Below are positions 45,379 to 58,800 of a DNA stretch of 64,000 bases, piece by piece (position 1 is the first letter of the stretch; each line of letters opens with the position of its first letter). Below the pieces are notes generated by a model. It worked only from the letters and a program-made list of their open reading frames with translations, searched no databases and was not told the DNA's origin. The translations under genes were made by a program, and so were the position numbers. Source of the DNA: Pithys albifrons albifrons (taxonomy: Eukaryota > Chordata > Aves > Passeriformes > Thamnophilidae); assembly GCF_047495875.1 (NCBI RefSeq), contig NC_092459.1:8870965-8934964 (forward strand). Direction: 5' to 3'.

Positions 45379-48300
45379 ATGATTATAACATAAATATTTA
45401 ACCAAATCTGTGGAACATTCAAAAATATCTGTCACACAGGTAATGTCTGCATCCTAAACTTAGGACTTGTAGATCCAGCTCTGTACATTAAATCAGATTT
45501 TGAGCAGGTTGCTACTGATGAGATAGACGTCTTCTTCAGCCATGGTGAGAGCCTGTGAGGAATCAGATCAGCCTTCATGTTAAGTGGCTTTGGCAAGTCT
45601 AAGGGCAGTCTTTAGGAGGTGCTTATGATTCCTTTCTACTGGCTCATTAACACCAGCTGAATGAAATTAGCTGGTGATAATGGATGAAATAGGCCCACTC
45701 ACCAAAATATGCTTAGCACCATCATTTCCACTCCATTGAAGAGAAGACTCCTGTCACTTATTTACCAATACACTGATTTAAAAAAAATTGCACTATATAA
45801 ACTAAGCTACTAAGAGAGAGGATATAATAAAATGGTGGGAAACCACTGAAAGGGAAAAAAACCCACAAAAACAAAAACAGCATTTTAGTAGAATTCTCGA
45901 CATTTTTCTAATTACTGGAAATATTCAGAAGATAACAGTAAATTTCTTGCAAATTGTTCCTATACCATCCTATATATACCTATACCTCTGAAAAATATCA
46001 GTTGTATTTTAAAACAGAAGCAGATGTAAAACACCCCAGTGCACTTAAAATCTCAACAGCTGGCATGTGGTATTAGCCCACGATGCCTCAATGCCAAGAG
46101 CATCCCTCCTCAGCAGCTATGGGAGCACCCAGCTGGCCGAGAGGCACAGGGGAGTCCTGGGCATCCCTAGGGAACAGCCAGCACATATCTGGTTTTCTTC
46201 TAATTATGTCTCAGCAATCATCCACAAGGGAAACAGTTTATGTAAACGTCCCATACAATTCAGTCATGTAGTAAATCTCTAGAAGTTACATTTTAATTCA
46301 ATTGACTCGGAGTGGAGAATACACAAAGGTCTGAGGCTGGGCAATCCATATCCACGCTAAAAACATTTCCCAAGCCAATAATCCCAGTGGCAGAGCCTCC
46401 AGGGAGAAGGGGTGATGTGCAGTCTAAGCTCATCAGCAAGGATGCACTGAACTGAGCAACAGGGCTCAGACTCCAAAAAACTTACTCCATAGAAAATTCC
46501 AAAGTTACCTTTCATTCTAGGTCACCACAGGAACATAACAGTTAAATATATATTGAAATGCAATTAAAAAGTGTAATATACTTTAAAATATTTGTTACAA
46601 GATAAAAAAAAAAGTATCACTGTTCAGATTCAGGAGGGGGAATAATGGTCTCATTTAAGTGGTTTTAAATTTGAATGGAAACGCTTTCAAAGTGGAAATA
46701 ATGTCCTTCATAAATCTCAACCACTTTCAGCATTTGAACAAAATGAACATACTCCCATGGTAAGTTTACAGTCTATTTTTCCTGACAAAAACAGACCACT
46801 TGAATATTTTTTTCCAGCTCCATTGTTATATTTTTAGCTACAGGATTAATCAAAATGACAGTCACAGACTTTCTTTGCCATTGAAAGTTTATATAATTTT
46901 CCTTAAAGGCTATTCACAAGTCAGATGAGAAGAAGTTCATTAAAAAAATATTCTATGACAGTACATTGTTTCTGCTTAGCAAGACAGAAATAAAAATGGA
47001 CCATAGCAAAAGGTTTTTACCCTCCCAGAACACCTCTCCCCAAGACTGTATCCTATATAAAAATATATATGTATAGTGATTTGTTGCCTAGTGAAGGATT
47101 TTGTAGATTAAGAGCCTTCTGCTCTCATAAAGTGGCAAACAGACCAGGTCCCTGTGTAGTCCATATGTGACAGAAAGTTCTGGACAATTCTCTTATTTGG
47201 CAATTTACAGATTTCAGAACTTGTCTTCCTGACTGCTGGCTGAAAGGTGCAGAAGAGCCCACTCTAATTCAGAGAGCTCATTTTGGAAACATCAGTTTCA
47301 GTTCTATTGCAAATTCAATAACACATTATGTTTCAGTCCCATATGTTTGCAGCAGTAATAATGCCAACCTAACTTCTTACAGCAGTGATCATAATAATCC
47401 AACCAGGTCTGAAGGCTGCTGCTGCAGGCAAGCCCAGTGGCTGTCTGATGGTGAGACAATATCACAAGCCCCATCTATTCTGGCAGCTACATTAGGGTAT
47501 AATTTATTAGTACGTGACAGGTAAGAGGGGAAATTCAAGAGATTTATTCTCACTTACACACAGACAGGGATATAAGTGTTTCCCCCTCTGCCTGTCCTCC
47601 TCTGCATCCTAATTCCTCTCCAAAGCCATATTTCATGTATTGAAAAAAACATAAAGAAAAAAATTACTTCAGCTACCATTATCTTTAAAGAGTGTGTGAT
47701 TGAGCCACAATACAGTTTCCCAGAATTTCTGCAGTGGCTTCATAAACTGACCCTTGCAAAAAAACAGCTGCAAGAAATTAAAAAAAAATACTAAAAAAGG
47801 AGCAACATAATTTCATAATCCTTCCTGGAGTATGCTAAAAAAATAAAATTGGCACGAAGAGGCTGCTCCTGGGACTCACAGTGAATTCATATCATGCCAC
47901 AGACACCCATGAGGCTTGGTCCTGACACTAATGGGTCTACAACAAAGTGTCAGCTTTCAGCAAGGAGGTGTATAAGTTTTACTGAAGTAGGGATGGCCAT
48001 CCAGGATAACGTTACTGTTAGTTATATTGCAGTAGCTCTTGCAAATCCTGACTTCCACTTATATTTCCAGACAAGGGCACACAGAAATGTTATTGTCTGC
48101 ATGTATTTAAAGTGTTGTGTTTCCTTCTACATTTGTAAAGGAGGTCCCTTTGACCTTGAAGGTTTGGATTTAAGTGATACACAGTATGGCATAAAGACAT
48201 GTATCAGTAAATTAATTACGGTGCGTAGCAAGCCCAGGTGTTGAAACTTGAGCACCTCTTTTCTGAAGTCTGTGAAGCAGTCTTTTCACGTTTGGCTCAT

Positions 48301-49125
48301 GTCATGAAGCACCATCCCAAGAAATTCTTATCAATAACTTGGAAATTAACACTTGTTAGGAAATATTTCCAAGAGATAGTCTGGATGGAGCCATATGCCT
48401 CTGAGGCTGGAAGGGCTTAATGATTTGCATGTGGTCAAACAGTACCAGCCGGGTTTCATGCCAAGAACAGGTCCTGACACTGCTATTTTACTGGTATGGA
48501 TGCAGCCAAATAGAAATACTAATAAAATTAGTCTGAAACTACTTGGTTCAAATTGCTATTACTCAACTATCCACAAAAATAATAACCTCTTGAAGAGAAG
48601 GAAAAGAAATGTACACATTCCGCAAAGGCTGGGGCAAATGGTCAAAGGGCAGCCTCTTCTCATTGCCAAATGGCTTCTTCACTCGAACACTACTCACTGC
48701 AGAAGTGCTAAGAAAATTGTATCACTAACATTACCAAAAAAAAAAAAAACAAAAAAAAAAAACAAAACAAGAAATACATGTACATCAAGGCTCCTCATCT
48801 TAAAAAAGCCCCAAACTTTCTCTCTTACATTAAACCACAGATTCATCGCAGTGAAGTCAGAAATGTTTCCCAAACTTTAGAAATTACTTCTGGTGTTTGT
48901 GTTCTTTTTCTCCACACCAAATGAATGACCAGCTCTGGCATTCACTAAGTCTATTCACCAGATGCTACCAGTCCTTACTGATCACTGGTTTAAGCAAATA
49001 GAGGCAGGGAAAGGCAAATCCACTCCAAATACACCCGTCTGAAAATAAATGGCAATACTCTGAGTTACAGAAATCTTCTTGGAAAAGTTTCAGGTATAGT
49101 AAAACACCTGCATATTCCAAACATT
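45379..49125. other. Unannotated sequence
   Basis: 3.7 kb with no gene or dispersed repeat recognised. A small GC-rich pocket lies at about 46080-46180. An A-rich simple stretch with two A runs lies at 48735-48775. Confidence 0.45.
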
Positions 49126-49190
49126 TCACTGAATCATTTGGATCTAATCACTCTAAGATCACTGAGTCTAACCTTAAACCGATCACCAGA
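49126..49190 (-). mobile_element. Possible very old CR1 3' end
   Basis: 'TCTAAGATCACTGAGTCTAA' (about 49149) followed by CCTTAAACCGATCACCA resembles the CR1 3' terminus in complement. It is only ~65 nt long, so it could be chance. Confidence 0.35.
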
Positions 49191-49609
49191 ATTATTTTTT
49201 GTACTGGAGATGAAACAGGGCTTTAAATACCCTAAATTTCCATTTGAGTGGAAATTACAACCCAAACTAAGCTGAATGTGATTAAATAGATCATTATTAA
49301 CACTATGAGAGTCAATATTTCTCTGACAGTAATTAAAAACATTGATTAAAAATTTAAACACTTTCCCCAAGCTTCAGATGCCCCTTTGAGAGACCCTCAT
49401 CTGTGTTTGATAATTAGTTTCATTCAGCATAGTTCTGTATTTATCCGAGATAGGATGGTTATTGTTGCAAACATCTATAGTTTAGCTACTTTTGAGTTAA
49501 AAAAATTCTATATTGACATTATTTAGAAAATGCATTGCAATTATTTAAAAATTAGTTATGGGGTGTCATTAAAAAAAGCCTAAAATATCATTATAAAACA
49601 TTGTAATTC

Positions 49610-49691
49610 TTTCTGTGATACACTGTAAACTTGTGAGACTGAATTAAGTATTTCTGTGATACATTGTAAATTTGTGAAATTGATAGAATGA
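49610..49691. repeat. 41-bp tandem duplication
   Basis: TTTCTGTGATACACTGTAAA at 49610 recurs as TTTCTGTGATACATTGTAAA at 49651. The two 41-nt units differ at a handful of positions. Confidence 0.75.
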
Positions 49692-52600
49692 AATCCATAG
49701 TTTTTACTTAGAATAAAGTCTGGAAATCAGGTCTGGTTATATCCTTTTAAGCAAAACTTCTAATGAAAATATCTACCTTTTTATATTGAATGTATGTTTT
49801 AAGCCAAATTTGTCCTTCTCCATCATCCACAGTTTAAGTAAAGAAGGTTCTCACTCTGAACCCTCTGAATTTGGTGGTTGCTGTTGTAAGGGAAGGAACA
49901 TGACTCAGTGGATCACTGACTCCCACTAGCAGCTTTTTCTAGCTGTGTTAAAGAAGCTGGATGAGATTATTAAACAGCAGATCGAAGTAAAGTATGTTCT
50001 GTTGGTGTCTCTCAAAGTATCTACATGAACGTAATGGGAGTCCAAAATCTCACCACACAATATCTTGGCTCTCTAATAGATACCCCAAATCCTATGAATC
50101 CTGAAGTTTTTCCAGTTCTAGCCCTCCTAGACATGCCACTCATAATAGTGTCTGTCCCTCTACTATTTTAACCTTGCAGCTCAAACCTTTCCCACCTAGA
50201 GGGGAATGTAGTGGCCTCATTGTAATTACTTTGTGGTTGTGTCATGGCTGTATTCAGTAGCATATGTGAAAGGCAAAGGTCACATATTCATGTCCTATGA
50301 CACCCAGTATTAACTGGAGCAGTGTATTCAGACCCTGCCACTCATTGTGAGAAAATGCAGCAGACTCAGGACTCATGATAATCTCAATAGTTTCTTTAGT
50401 AATTCTACCAGTCAATAAAAAAATCTGCATGATATAAATGTTCAATCTTCATATGACAGGACAAATTAATATTCATGCAGGGTTTCAAATCTGTAGCAGC
50501 CCTCAGCAGCATGTCTCATTAGTCTCAGTGAGTATATTATTTTTCTTAATTAGAAACTCTTAAACTTTTTAGTCATGGGAATTCAAGAGTAGCAAAAGAA
50601 GAAGCAATATTGTGTGATTCATTTTAATTACACATTTATAGGCTGGAATAGGAAACTGGAGGTTACAATCTTAGTCTAGCATTAGCTAGGTAGTTGTGTT
50701 TCAGATGCACTGTGCTCCACTCAGGAAACAGAACTAGCCTACAAGAAAAAAGAAAGAAAAAATTCAGAGTGTAAGGGAATGGATAGTCCCAGCAGGACTA
50801 TAAATTACAAAGTTTTCCAAAACATTTGAAAATCTTCCTCTTCATGTGCAGAGATTTGTGGAGGAACTGAATCCTTTACCTGCGAAGTCAAGAGGAGAAA
50901 TGCTCCAAATATAGGGGACTCTGGTGAAATCCTGGAATTCTTAATTCAATAGTGTAACTCATGCTGACATCACTTAGTTCATAACCTTGCCATGCTCAGT
51001 TCACCCAAAGATATTTGGCATCTTCTAAGGGAAAGGGTTTGATTTTGCTTTCCTTACCTCTAGCCAGCTCTTATCCCCTGTAGCCTCCTAAAAAAAAGAT
51101 GGATTTGAATATTTCAAAAACTGCAGGTGTTAATTTACATTTTGTAATTGTCTAATGTTGTGACTTTTCTGTTGTGTTGTTGATATTAATGCTAAATATT
51201 TTCTACACTGGTTGCTGATTGGTTTTAATAAATCAATAAAACATGTTGCTCTTGATTTAGTTTAACCAAATGAACTGAGTAGTTTTCCCTGCATTGTTAG
51301 TACCAAGTGACATTAAGTTGCCACCAGTCTGAGGTCATTCATGCATCTATTTGCAACTCAGGTCCTCAGCAAAGAGGACTATGTGTCTTTCCATTGTGCA
51401 CTGTAGTGGCCTACTTTTGAAATTCAGCTGCTTGGCCTTGTCAATATAATAAACTCCTTGTTGTCCAATGTTGAGAACTTCTTCCTAAATATGGGAAAGT
51501 TGTTTATTAATTTTTTTTCCTAGTGACACTTAAAATGCAATAATAATGTCAATATATCATATGGCAATGATTACTTTATTAAGACAGACAGAAATAATCA
51601 GTCTTTTTGACACATATTGTACAAGCCAAGAAATTCTATCCATCAGAGAACACAGAGAAAGACATTATTCTGTGCTAAATTTACCTTAAATTTTGGTCCA
51701 CTTAATGTCTTTCATCAATTTCTATTGTCTTAGTTTGGAATCATAAATAATGCAATCTACATCAATTGCACTTATTTGCAATTAGAATTTTTTTCCATAC
51801 CCTGTTTTATGAATATTTAATAAACTGCATGACCTTGATGGAAGCCGTGTAGTTTAGGAGGCCATAATGAAAATGTAGAAAGTCTTGCTTTGTGAGCTCA
51901 ACTTCTGGTTTTAAATTAACATCCAGTAAATCTTTCTCCACAATGCTCAGCTCATTGAGTCAAAGATTTTCTTATCTAGAAATGCATGGACAATTTCACG
52001 TTATGTTTTCTACCTCAAAGGAACTGGGTGCTTTTTCTAAGCTTCTGATGATTATAATCTAAAATTTTAAAGTACATGTTTTAGGAAAAATAAAAATAGT
52101 TACTCCTAAAATGTATATTTAGGATGTGGTTGCTGAAAATAAACATCGTATATACCAGTAGTTATTAGAATGAAAACAATAATTCACTGATAGTTCAGTC
52201 TTTGCTTCTTGATGGACAGGAAAAACAACTCAATAGTTTTGTTTGATTTTCTCATTTGCCACAGTAACTTCCTTTTAAAATCCACCATGATGGGGGAAGG
52301 CTAACAAACTATGGATTTTCAAATTCACATTTCCCAGTCATCTAAAATTCAATAAAGAGAAACTGTAAGACAACTATTCACAAAAAGAAGTACTTATTGC
52401 CTATATTCTTCTAAGAAAATACTTGTGCTTCAGTGAGCCCTGTTCAATCAAACTAAGACATATTTCTGAAATATGGGTAAGATACAAGGAAACAGATGCT
52501 CAAAATTAGGAAAGTCTCTGGAGGCAATTACATAGTGACACTTGAAAGTCTCTCTGCAAAATACTATAGATCTGTACTCTGATAATTCAAAAAACCCCGG

Positions 52601-55024
52601 TACAATATGGGGCTGTGGGATCCTAACCATTCCTCCCTCCATCTCACTTCAGAATTAGCTCATAAAATGCTGGAAGAATTGGGCTGGACATGCAGGAAAT
52701 CTGTTTAAAATACACTGCATTTCAGAGCCCACAGGCAACTATAGGTCAGGTATGTGGAAGAACCTGGAGGTGGAAATGTAGTTAAAACACCAAATAAGCC
52801 AAATCAATACTTCCTTCAGTGAGAGGAAAATGCTGATTTTATTCATATTACAGCACTGGAAATTGATTCAGCTGCAGAACAGACCAGAGGTGATTCCCAG
52901 TGACCTCAGTGGGAGTGTGGACTGTCAGTCCAGGTAAAATGTGTTCCCTCTTCTGCCGGCTGTGTTACTGCCCTGAACACAGGGCTCCGTGTCCTGCAAG
53001 TGCCTGCTCACAAACTGCCTTATTATAGAGCAGCAATTGCCTTCCTGCACACTGCCAGGACCAAAGGGGAGAACAACATCAGTCTGAACAAAGTTGCTGA
53101 TCAAAACAATATCAGTGGCCATTTCTGATGTGCCAAAAGGAAAGATCAATCTGGCTAGGAAAAAAACTCAATTTGCTGGCTGAAATTTGTAGTTTGCAAA
53201 AGGTATTGGACACAAATGAAGGAAGAAAGCTAAGAACCAGCTGCAAAAAGAGCTCCTTTCAGCAGAGCAGAGTGGGAAGCAGGGGTAGAACTCCAATGGG
53301 CACCGGGTGACTGTGGTTTCTGCCATAATCTTCATCTTCGTCTTCATGATCAAGCTGTAATACATGGCCACATAGGAAGCTCCAGTGCTCCCTGGCAAGG
53401 TTGGTGTCAGCTACTGCAGCACTAACATCCCCTATTAAGCCCAAAACTGGTATCATTTCTGTAAGCCTCTAAGCACCACCATTCACAGCAAAGGGCCTAA
53501 ATTCTGGCTTGGGCAATTAAAAAAAAAAATCTGATAGCCTTTCTTTTACACAATGCACAAATACCAGTATGGCTCCAAGTGCTAGAGTGTAGTAGTTGCT
53601 TGAAGCATAACTGCTTCATTTGGAATTGGATTATTAAATTACTTTTTTGGTATTTGATCATAAAATAGTTTTGAGCTTGTTGCCATTTCTTCTGCTATTC
53701 TTATCAATGTTGTCCCAGGAATATATTTATCTTAGCTATGAGAATGAAAATTATTTTGTGGAATATGAACATTACTGCTTAATACATGGATTTCAATGTC
53801 TTCCTAAGCAAGCTATTATTTTGTTTGTCTTTCATTTGAGAGTCAAGATAAAACATAAACAGAAATGAGCTTATTTCCCTATAGCTGGAGCTGTTTTGAA
53901 GAATGTTCTGCCTCCAAAGATGGAAACAAGACTTCAAGTATTTGCATTGTAACTGTCTTTAATTAGTATTTGATCAAAAAATGAAAAAGAAAAAAAGAAA
54001 GAGAAAGGAAAAACTACTGTCTTGGCTGAATGCTATTACATATTCTTCTTTCAAATGCAAAATTTTTCATAAGGAAAGAAATGGTTATTCAAATGATAAA
54101 GTGAAATAGTTGTTCTCACAGAGGAATCACACAGAAGATGCTTTAAAGGGGGAAGAGCAAGTTGTTAAAGCTCAAGTTGGAAGTTGAGATCTGTCATCCT
54201 GGGTTACTTTGACTTAAAGTCTATGCACACAGATGCTGATTTGCACCACTGTTATTGCAGAACGGTGGGAATTATGAAGTTTTTGTTGCTTCATGTTAGG
54301 AACAGGGATTTTTACTTCTTTGTTTGGTTTTCAAAAGCTAAAACACTAATAACAATGTAATTAAATCAGACTATCAGAGAAAACATAAGCAGATACTTCA
54401 TCCATTTCCAGTCTTCCTGTAGTCCAATGAGATGGTGCCCCTGCATGTATGGAATGTACATTTACAATATGATTTGGTATTCCCTGAAAAAGTTTGAAGG
54501 GAGAATTAAGCTATTAATTTTATTTCAAGGAAAATAACTGTCAAAATAAACTGTCTTGAAAGGACAGGTTGTCTAACCAGCAAGCTGTGTGAACAAGCCC
54601 CACCTATACATATCAGATATACAGTAGTCTATAAGAGATTTGTGCCTGAGACATTTGTTTTTCATAAAACAGCACTTCATCTGACTGATCAAAATTCAGT
54701 GGATTTTTATTTATTTATTTGCAAAAATATCAGAACACAATTTATATGATTATAAGCTGGAAATTCTTATTAAAAAAATTCTCCATCTTGTCTGAGATTA
54801 CAATAATTTTTGAAGAATCAGGTAATGGTTTTGGTTAGCCACTTCTTTTATTGGAAAAATTCTGGAGAAGAAAACAAGTAAATTAAACTTCTAAATTATT
54901 TCCTTAGAAGTTCTAACCATATTCCAGTAACACATTACAAATGATTGGTATAATTCAAATACCAGTAAAATAAGTACCGAAGAAATAAATACTGTGGACA
55001 ATTTAACTTAGTTCTGCAAACAGG
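49692..55024. other. Unannotated sequence
   Basis: 5.3 kb with no gene or dispersed repeat recognised. A purine-rich simple tract lies at 53978-54014. Moderately GC-richer patches at 52900-53060 and 53200-53450 carry overlapping short frames on both strands but no recognisable domain. Confidence 0.45.
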
Positions 55025-55030
55025 CAGTTT

Positions 55031-55170
55031 CACAGAATCACAGAATATTCTGAGTTGGAAGGGACCCACAAGGATCTTCAAATACAGCTCTTAAGTCAAT
55101 ATCCCATACAAGGATTAAACCCACAACCTTGGTGTTATTAGTTCCGTGTTCCAACCAATTGAGATCATCT
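55031..55170 (-). mobile_element. TguSINE1-like SINE (tRNA-Ile head, CR1 tail)
   Basis: The second copy of the family seen at 7075, in opposite orientation. On the minus strand the tRNA-Ile-like head starts near 55170: 'GATCTCAATTGGTTGG', then 'ACTAATAACACCAAGGTTGT' spanning the anticodon region (55114-55137), and a degenerate B box GGTTTAATCC. It continues through 'TATTGACTTAAGAGCTG' into the CR1 tail 'GATCCTTGTGGGTCCCTTCC' and ends in ATTCTGTGATTCTGTGAAA (55031-55050). CAGTTT occurs on both flanks (55025-55030 and 55171-55176), consistent with a short target-site duplication. The 55-kb copy keeps a better anticodon arm than the 7-kb copy. Confidence 0.85.
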
Positions 55171-55434
55171 CAGTTTTCTTAGTTTTTTTCTGTTGCCATC
55201 TGGAAAAACTGACTTTAGTATCAATGTGTGAGCTCTCACAGCTGTCAGCTCCTGAACAGCCTGCATGAGCAACAGTGAATATACTACTTTTGATGTCCTA
55301 AAAATTTCCTGTGAAGGTGACAAATGCAATACCACTTTATCTAATATTCCTGCTGAGGACAGCAGTGTGATTCCTACTGGTTTCAATCAGTACATTGGCA
55401 GCACTGGACAGATGAACTTTGTGAGATGGCCACT

Positions 55435-55440
55435 GACCTT
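55435..55440. repeat. Imperfect target-site duplication, left copy
   Basis: GACCTT, matching GACATT at 55862-55867 in 5 of 6 positions. Confidence 0.5.
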
Positions 55441-55861
55441 TGCTGTACAGACCGATCCCTTAAAACTCTGTAAAAAAAGACTCCAAGCCAAATTTTGGTA
55501 GGAGATAAGATAAAAGAGTAGTGACTTTAATGAGCACCCAGGATCACCCAGGAATACATTGACACACGCGTGGGCAAGTTTTGAGTTCCATAGCTTTTAT
55601 AATATGATCCATCCAATCATCACTTCCACCTTTCTCCCGCCCCAGTCCCACCCCTGTTCCACCTCCCAGAAATTGGATCTGGGGTCGGTGAGACCCCCTC
55701 TTCATCAGCCCTCCTCTTCCTCAGGCTCCTGGAGTTCTTCCAATGTTCTTTCTTCTGGGTCACTCTGCCCTGTGTTTATGTCTTCTTTTGATACCCTTCA
55801 ATCTTATACATTGAAAGAGAGACAAAACAGCTGTGAAATTTGAGCTCCTTGTTTTGGGACA
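55441..55861 (-). mobile_element. Solo LTR of an endogenous retrovirus (ERVK-like)
   Basis: A 421-bp LTR in minus orientation. Boundaries were set by TG...CA ends (minus strand TGTCCC... to ...TACAGCA) and an imperfect 6-bp flanking duplication, GACCTT/GACATT. Six base pairs suits class II (ERVK) integrases. Minus-strand signals are well ordered: a strong TATA box ATTATAAAAGC at about 55592-55602 and an ATTAAA polyadenylation-like signal about 65 nt further on (55526-55531), which frames a short R region. No internal viral coding sequence is present, so this is a solo LTR. The family name is not certain. Confidence 0.75.
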
Positions 55862-55867
55862 GACATT
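55862..55867. repeat. Imperfect target-site duplication, right copy
   Basis: GACATT, partner of 55435-55440. Confidence 0.5.
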
Positions 55868-58800
55868 AGAAAGACATTAACCTCAAGCTGCAGGAAATAT
55901 TAACCCACTAAAAATCTACTTTGCTACAGCTACTGTGTTTCTAAAATCTATAAAATGTGAACATCAAAAATCCTTTCTGCATCAAGACCAAGAGACTTAT
56001 TAGAAAAGTCTGGGGTTTTCTCCTAGCCCATATATTCAGATTTCCTTTCAAAACAGACTAGGACACACTCAGGTTTCATCCTTACAGATAGTTGGAATGG
56101 TGTCAGGTTGCACAGCTGAGTACCAGAGCCAAGGGCAAAGCTATGAGACATATCTGCCCAACTTAACTGACATGGCCAAAGGGATCCTGACATTGCTTAC
56201 AGTAAAAACTATAATTTCTGGACAAGGACTTGCAACATAGAGGTGAACATCACTCTTTATTACTACAGTTTTCATGTATCATGGTCAACTATTTTGGGTC
56301 ACTTCCTCACTAGGAGTTGATTGGATGCTGGGTAGGCCAAATGGGTATGAATTAGGTAAGTTAAGATAACCAGAAGTCTAATAGCTACTTAGAAATTGCA
56401 AGTTTCTAAAGCAAGTGTACTAAAAAAGGGCACCTTAGGATGGCATAGCATAAAATTACTGCAAGATTTACTTTGCAAGTACTTCATGTTGGGCAAGAAC
56501 AGACTGAAAACAGCAGCAAAAGCAATACAGAGAGAACCAGCCAACAAAGTAAATTATGCTGACAGGACTAATGTAATAACATTTTTCAAACTGTACAAAC
56601 ATTTGGAATAAAAATGGTCTATTCCCCTCCTTTAAGCACAGCATGTTTTGACCTCCAAATATCTTGAGTTGGTTTAGCAAAGCATTCAGCCATGTACTTG
56701 CCTTTAAGCACACAGTTAAACTCTACTTGCCACATCCTAGATTTGCTATATTGCAGGTCTGGAAACTCATGGTATTTGACAGTGAAATAGAAAGCATCCC
56801 TCAGCTCTTGAGAAGTCTATCACCCATCTATCAGTCAAGAAAATTTCAACTGTTTTTTTTTTTTGCACTGATTGAGAAAGATGTAATTCTAGAGGGAAAA
56901 AAGCCAGGTGATAAGAATGAGCCACTCCAACAAAATAAAATAGTCATGTACTGAGCTTATATTAGTATGATGGGTTAGGCACAAACTTTTTCAAATTGGT
57001 GAATATAGTATGCCCCTGCTTTGATCTGTGCAAAGGAGGATGCAGCTTGCCAGTGTGGTTCAATCAAAACCAGCAAAGGTGTCTATGCATAAACCTGGGG
57101 ATCAAGGCAGGGAAGAAACCAGACATGTGCCAGAAGGCAAAATATTTCCTGATCCTATAGTGCAAACACCAAAGAGTAGAAATAAAGAAAAAATAACACC
57201 ACAACCTGAACAAGCCCTAGAATCTGCATCTGAGAAAAGAAGGGGGGATTTGGGGATTAGTCTTGACTAAGAAGGTCCTGTGGTAGTGTACTCACTTTCC
57301 CAAAATGCTGTCTCTCGTTTCATTCACGGTAATTCAGAAGAAAAGAACTTTGCATTTCTTTTCCAATTAACATCAAAAAAATCATCCTGAACAATTGACA
57401 CAATCTTTAAAAGTTCCAGCATTTTTGTTTAAGTGCTTAGATGAAAACAAATAATTTCAAAGACCTCTGAATATGTTCTTTTGCTTTTTCTTTGTCTCTC
57501 TCTGAACAGACTGCACAACACCTCTCCATTTAGTTTTAAAATCAATAGATTTATATTTAAAATATTTTTGTCCTCGCTAGTCTCATTGCATTTTAATATT
57601 TTAAACCCATTAAATTGATTGTGGTGAAATCTCTCATCATAAAATACTCATTACTTTAAATAAATGTGTTTCATTTAGCATTTTAGAACCATCTCCATTG
57701 GCTGATTTTTCACTGGTAACTTTTTCATTATGTCCATCCCTTTCCCTGCAGCCTCCTGTATAACCTTCTAGCATACCTGAAGTACAAGAATGGCCTAGGT
57801 ATTGATTTCACTCCCTTTATTGAAGTGCTGTTAGCTGTCCAGATTCTGCCTCACTAAGCCTTTTTACCCCAGATTATTAAGTAATTCACTAGCAAAATTA
57901 ACATTATTATTAATAGTACATTCTATGCCATCCCATTACTCAGTCTTATAAATTGTATGTTCTTTTGAACACCCATAAATCTCTTACTAAAGCCCACTGA
58001 AAATAATAACATGTCAGAATTCCACCCTATTTATTTGCTTTTTAGGTTTTGCACTTTCTAAAACTTCTTATATCAAATATAATGCATAACACAGTTCAGA
58101 ATTCCAGTTTATGCAAAATTTAAAAGTAGTAGTTGCTCCAGAACAAGATGTTATGTCTATTGAGACTCACAATACCTGAAAACTGTTGATCAGGGTTCTG
58201 AGATGTGACAGAGGTCACTAAGAAAGACATATTTATTGTGAGAAATTAAAGCCAACAATGGGTTTAATACTGTCTGGGTTACAGTAGCAGATTAAATTTG
58301 AAGACTGAGTCTGCAGTTCCACATGATTCTCTTATTTCCCAGTACCGCTTCTCATTTTGAAGCACTAATCAAATGATAAACCCTTTCAGCATTTTTTGCA
58401 ATAGCAGGAGGAATGTTTCATGTACCATAAACAGGATGCCTATGCCCAAGTTTATCTTCTAGCCTCTTCCTTTGTTATTTTTAAAGATACAACATCATAG
58501 TTGCAGGCATGTTTTTTTTTTAGTTTTTAAAGGTTTTGACTTGAGTATGAGATTAATAGTTTGGGCATTTTTAATCAGAAATTAATTGGGTAAATTAAAT
58601 CATGTTCATAAATATTGACTGAGAAAGCATGGGTTATTACACTTGGGCTTAGTCTTAAAAATAAATCTGTGTCAAATGTCAGTGTGAACACAGAATATCA
58701 TCTAAATTGACTTTAACTGGTGACCTGGCATTACCCCACAGGCAACAAGTGTTTATTACAGACCAGGCTGGCAAACTTACTTGTTTTTCACTTTGAACAG

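Noticed and set aside
48395..48880. 161-codon open frame
   Set aside because: Much of it is read through an A-rich simple stretch giving a lysine-rich tract; no domain, no conservation clue.
57028..57270. 80-codon charged frame as a possible retroviral gag/pol relic
   Set aside because: Composition is compatible with chance; no recognisable retroviral motif and no adjoining viral sequence.
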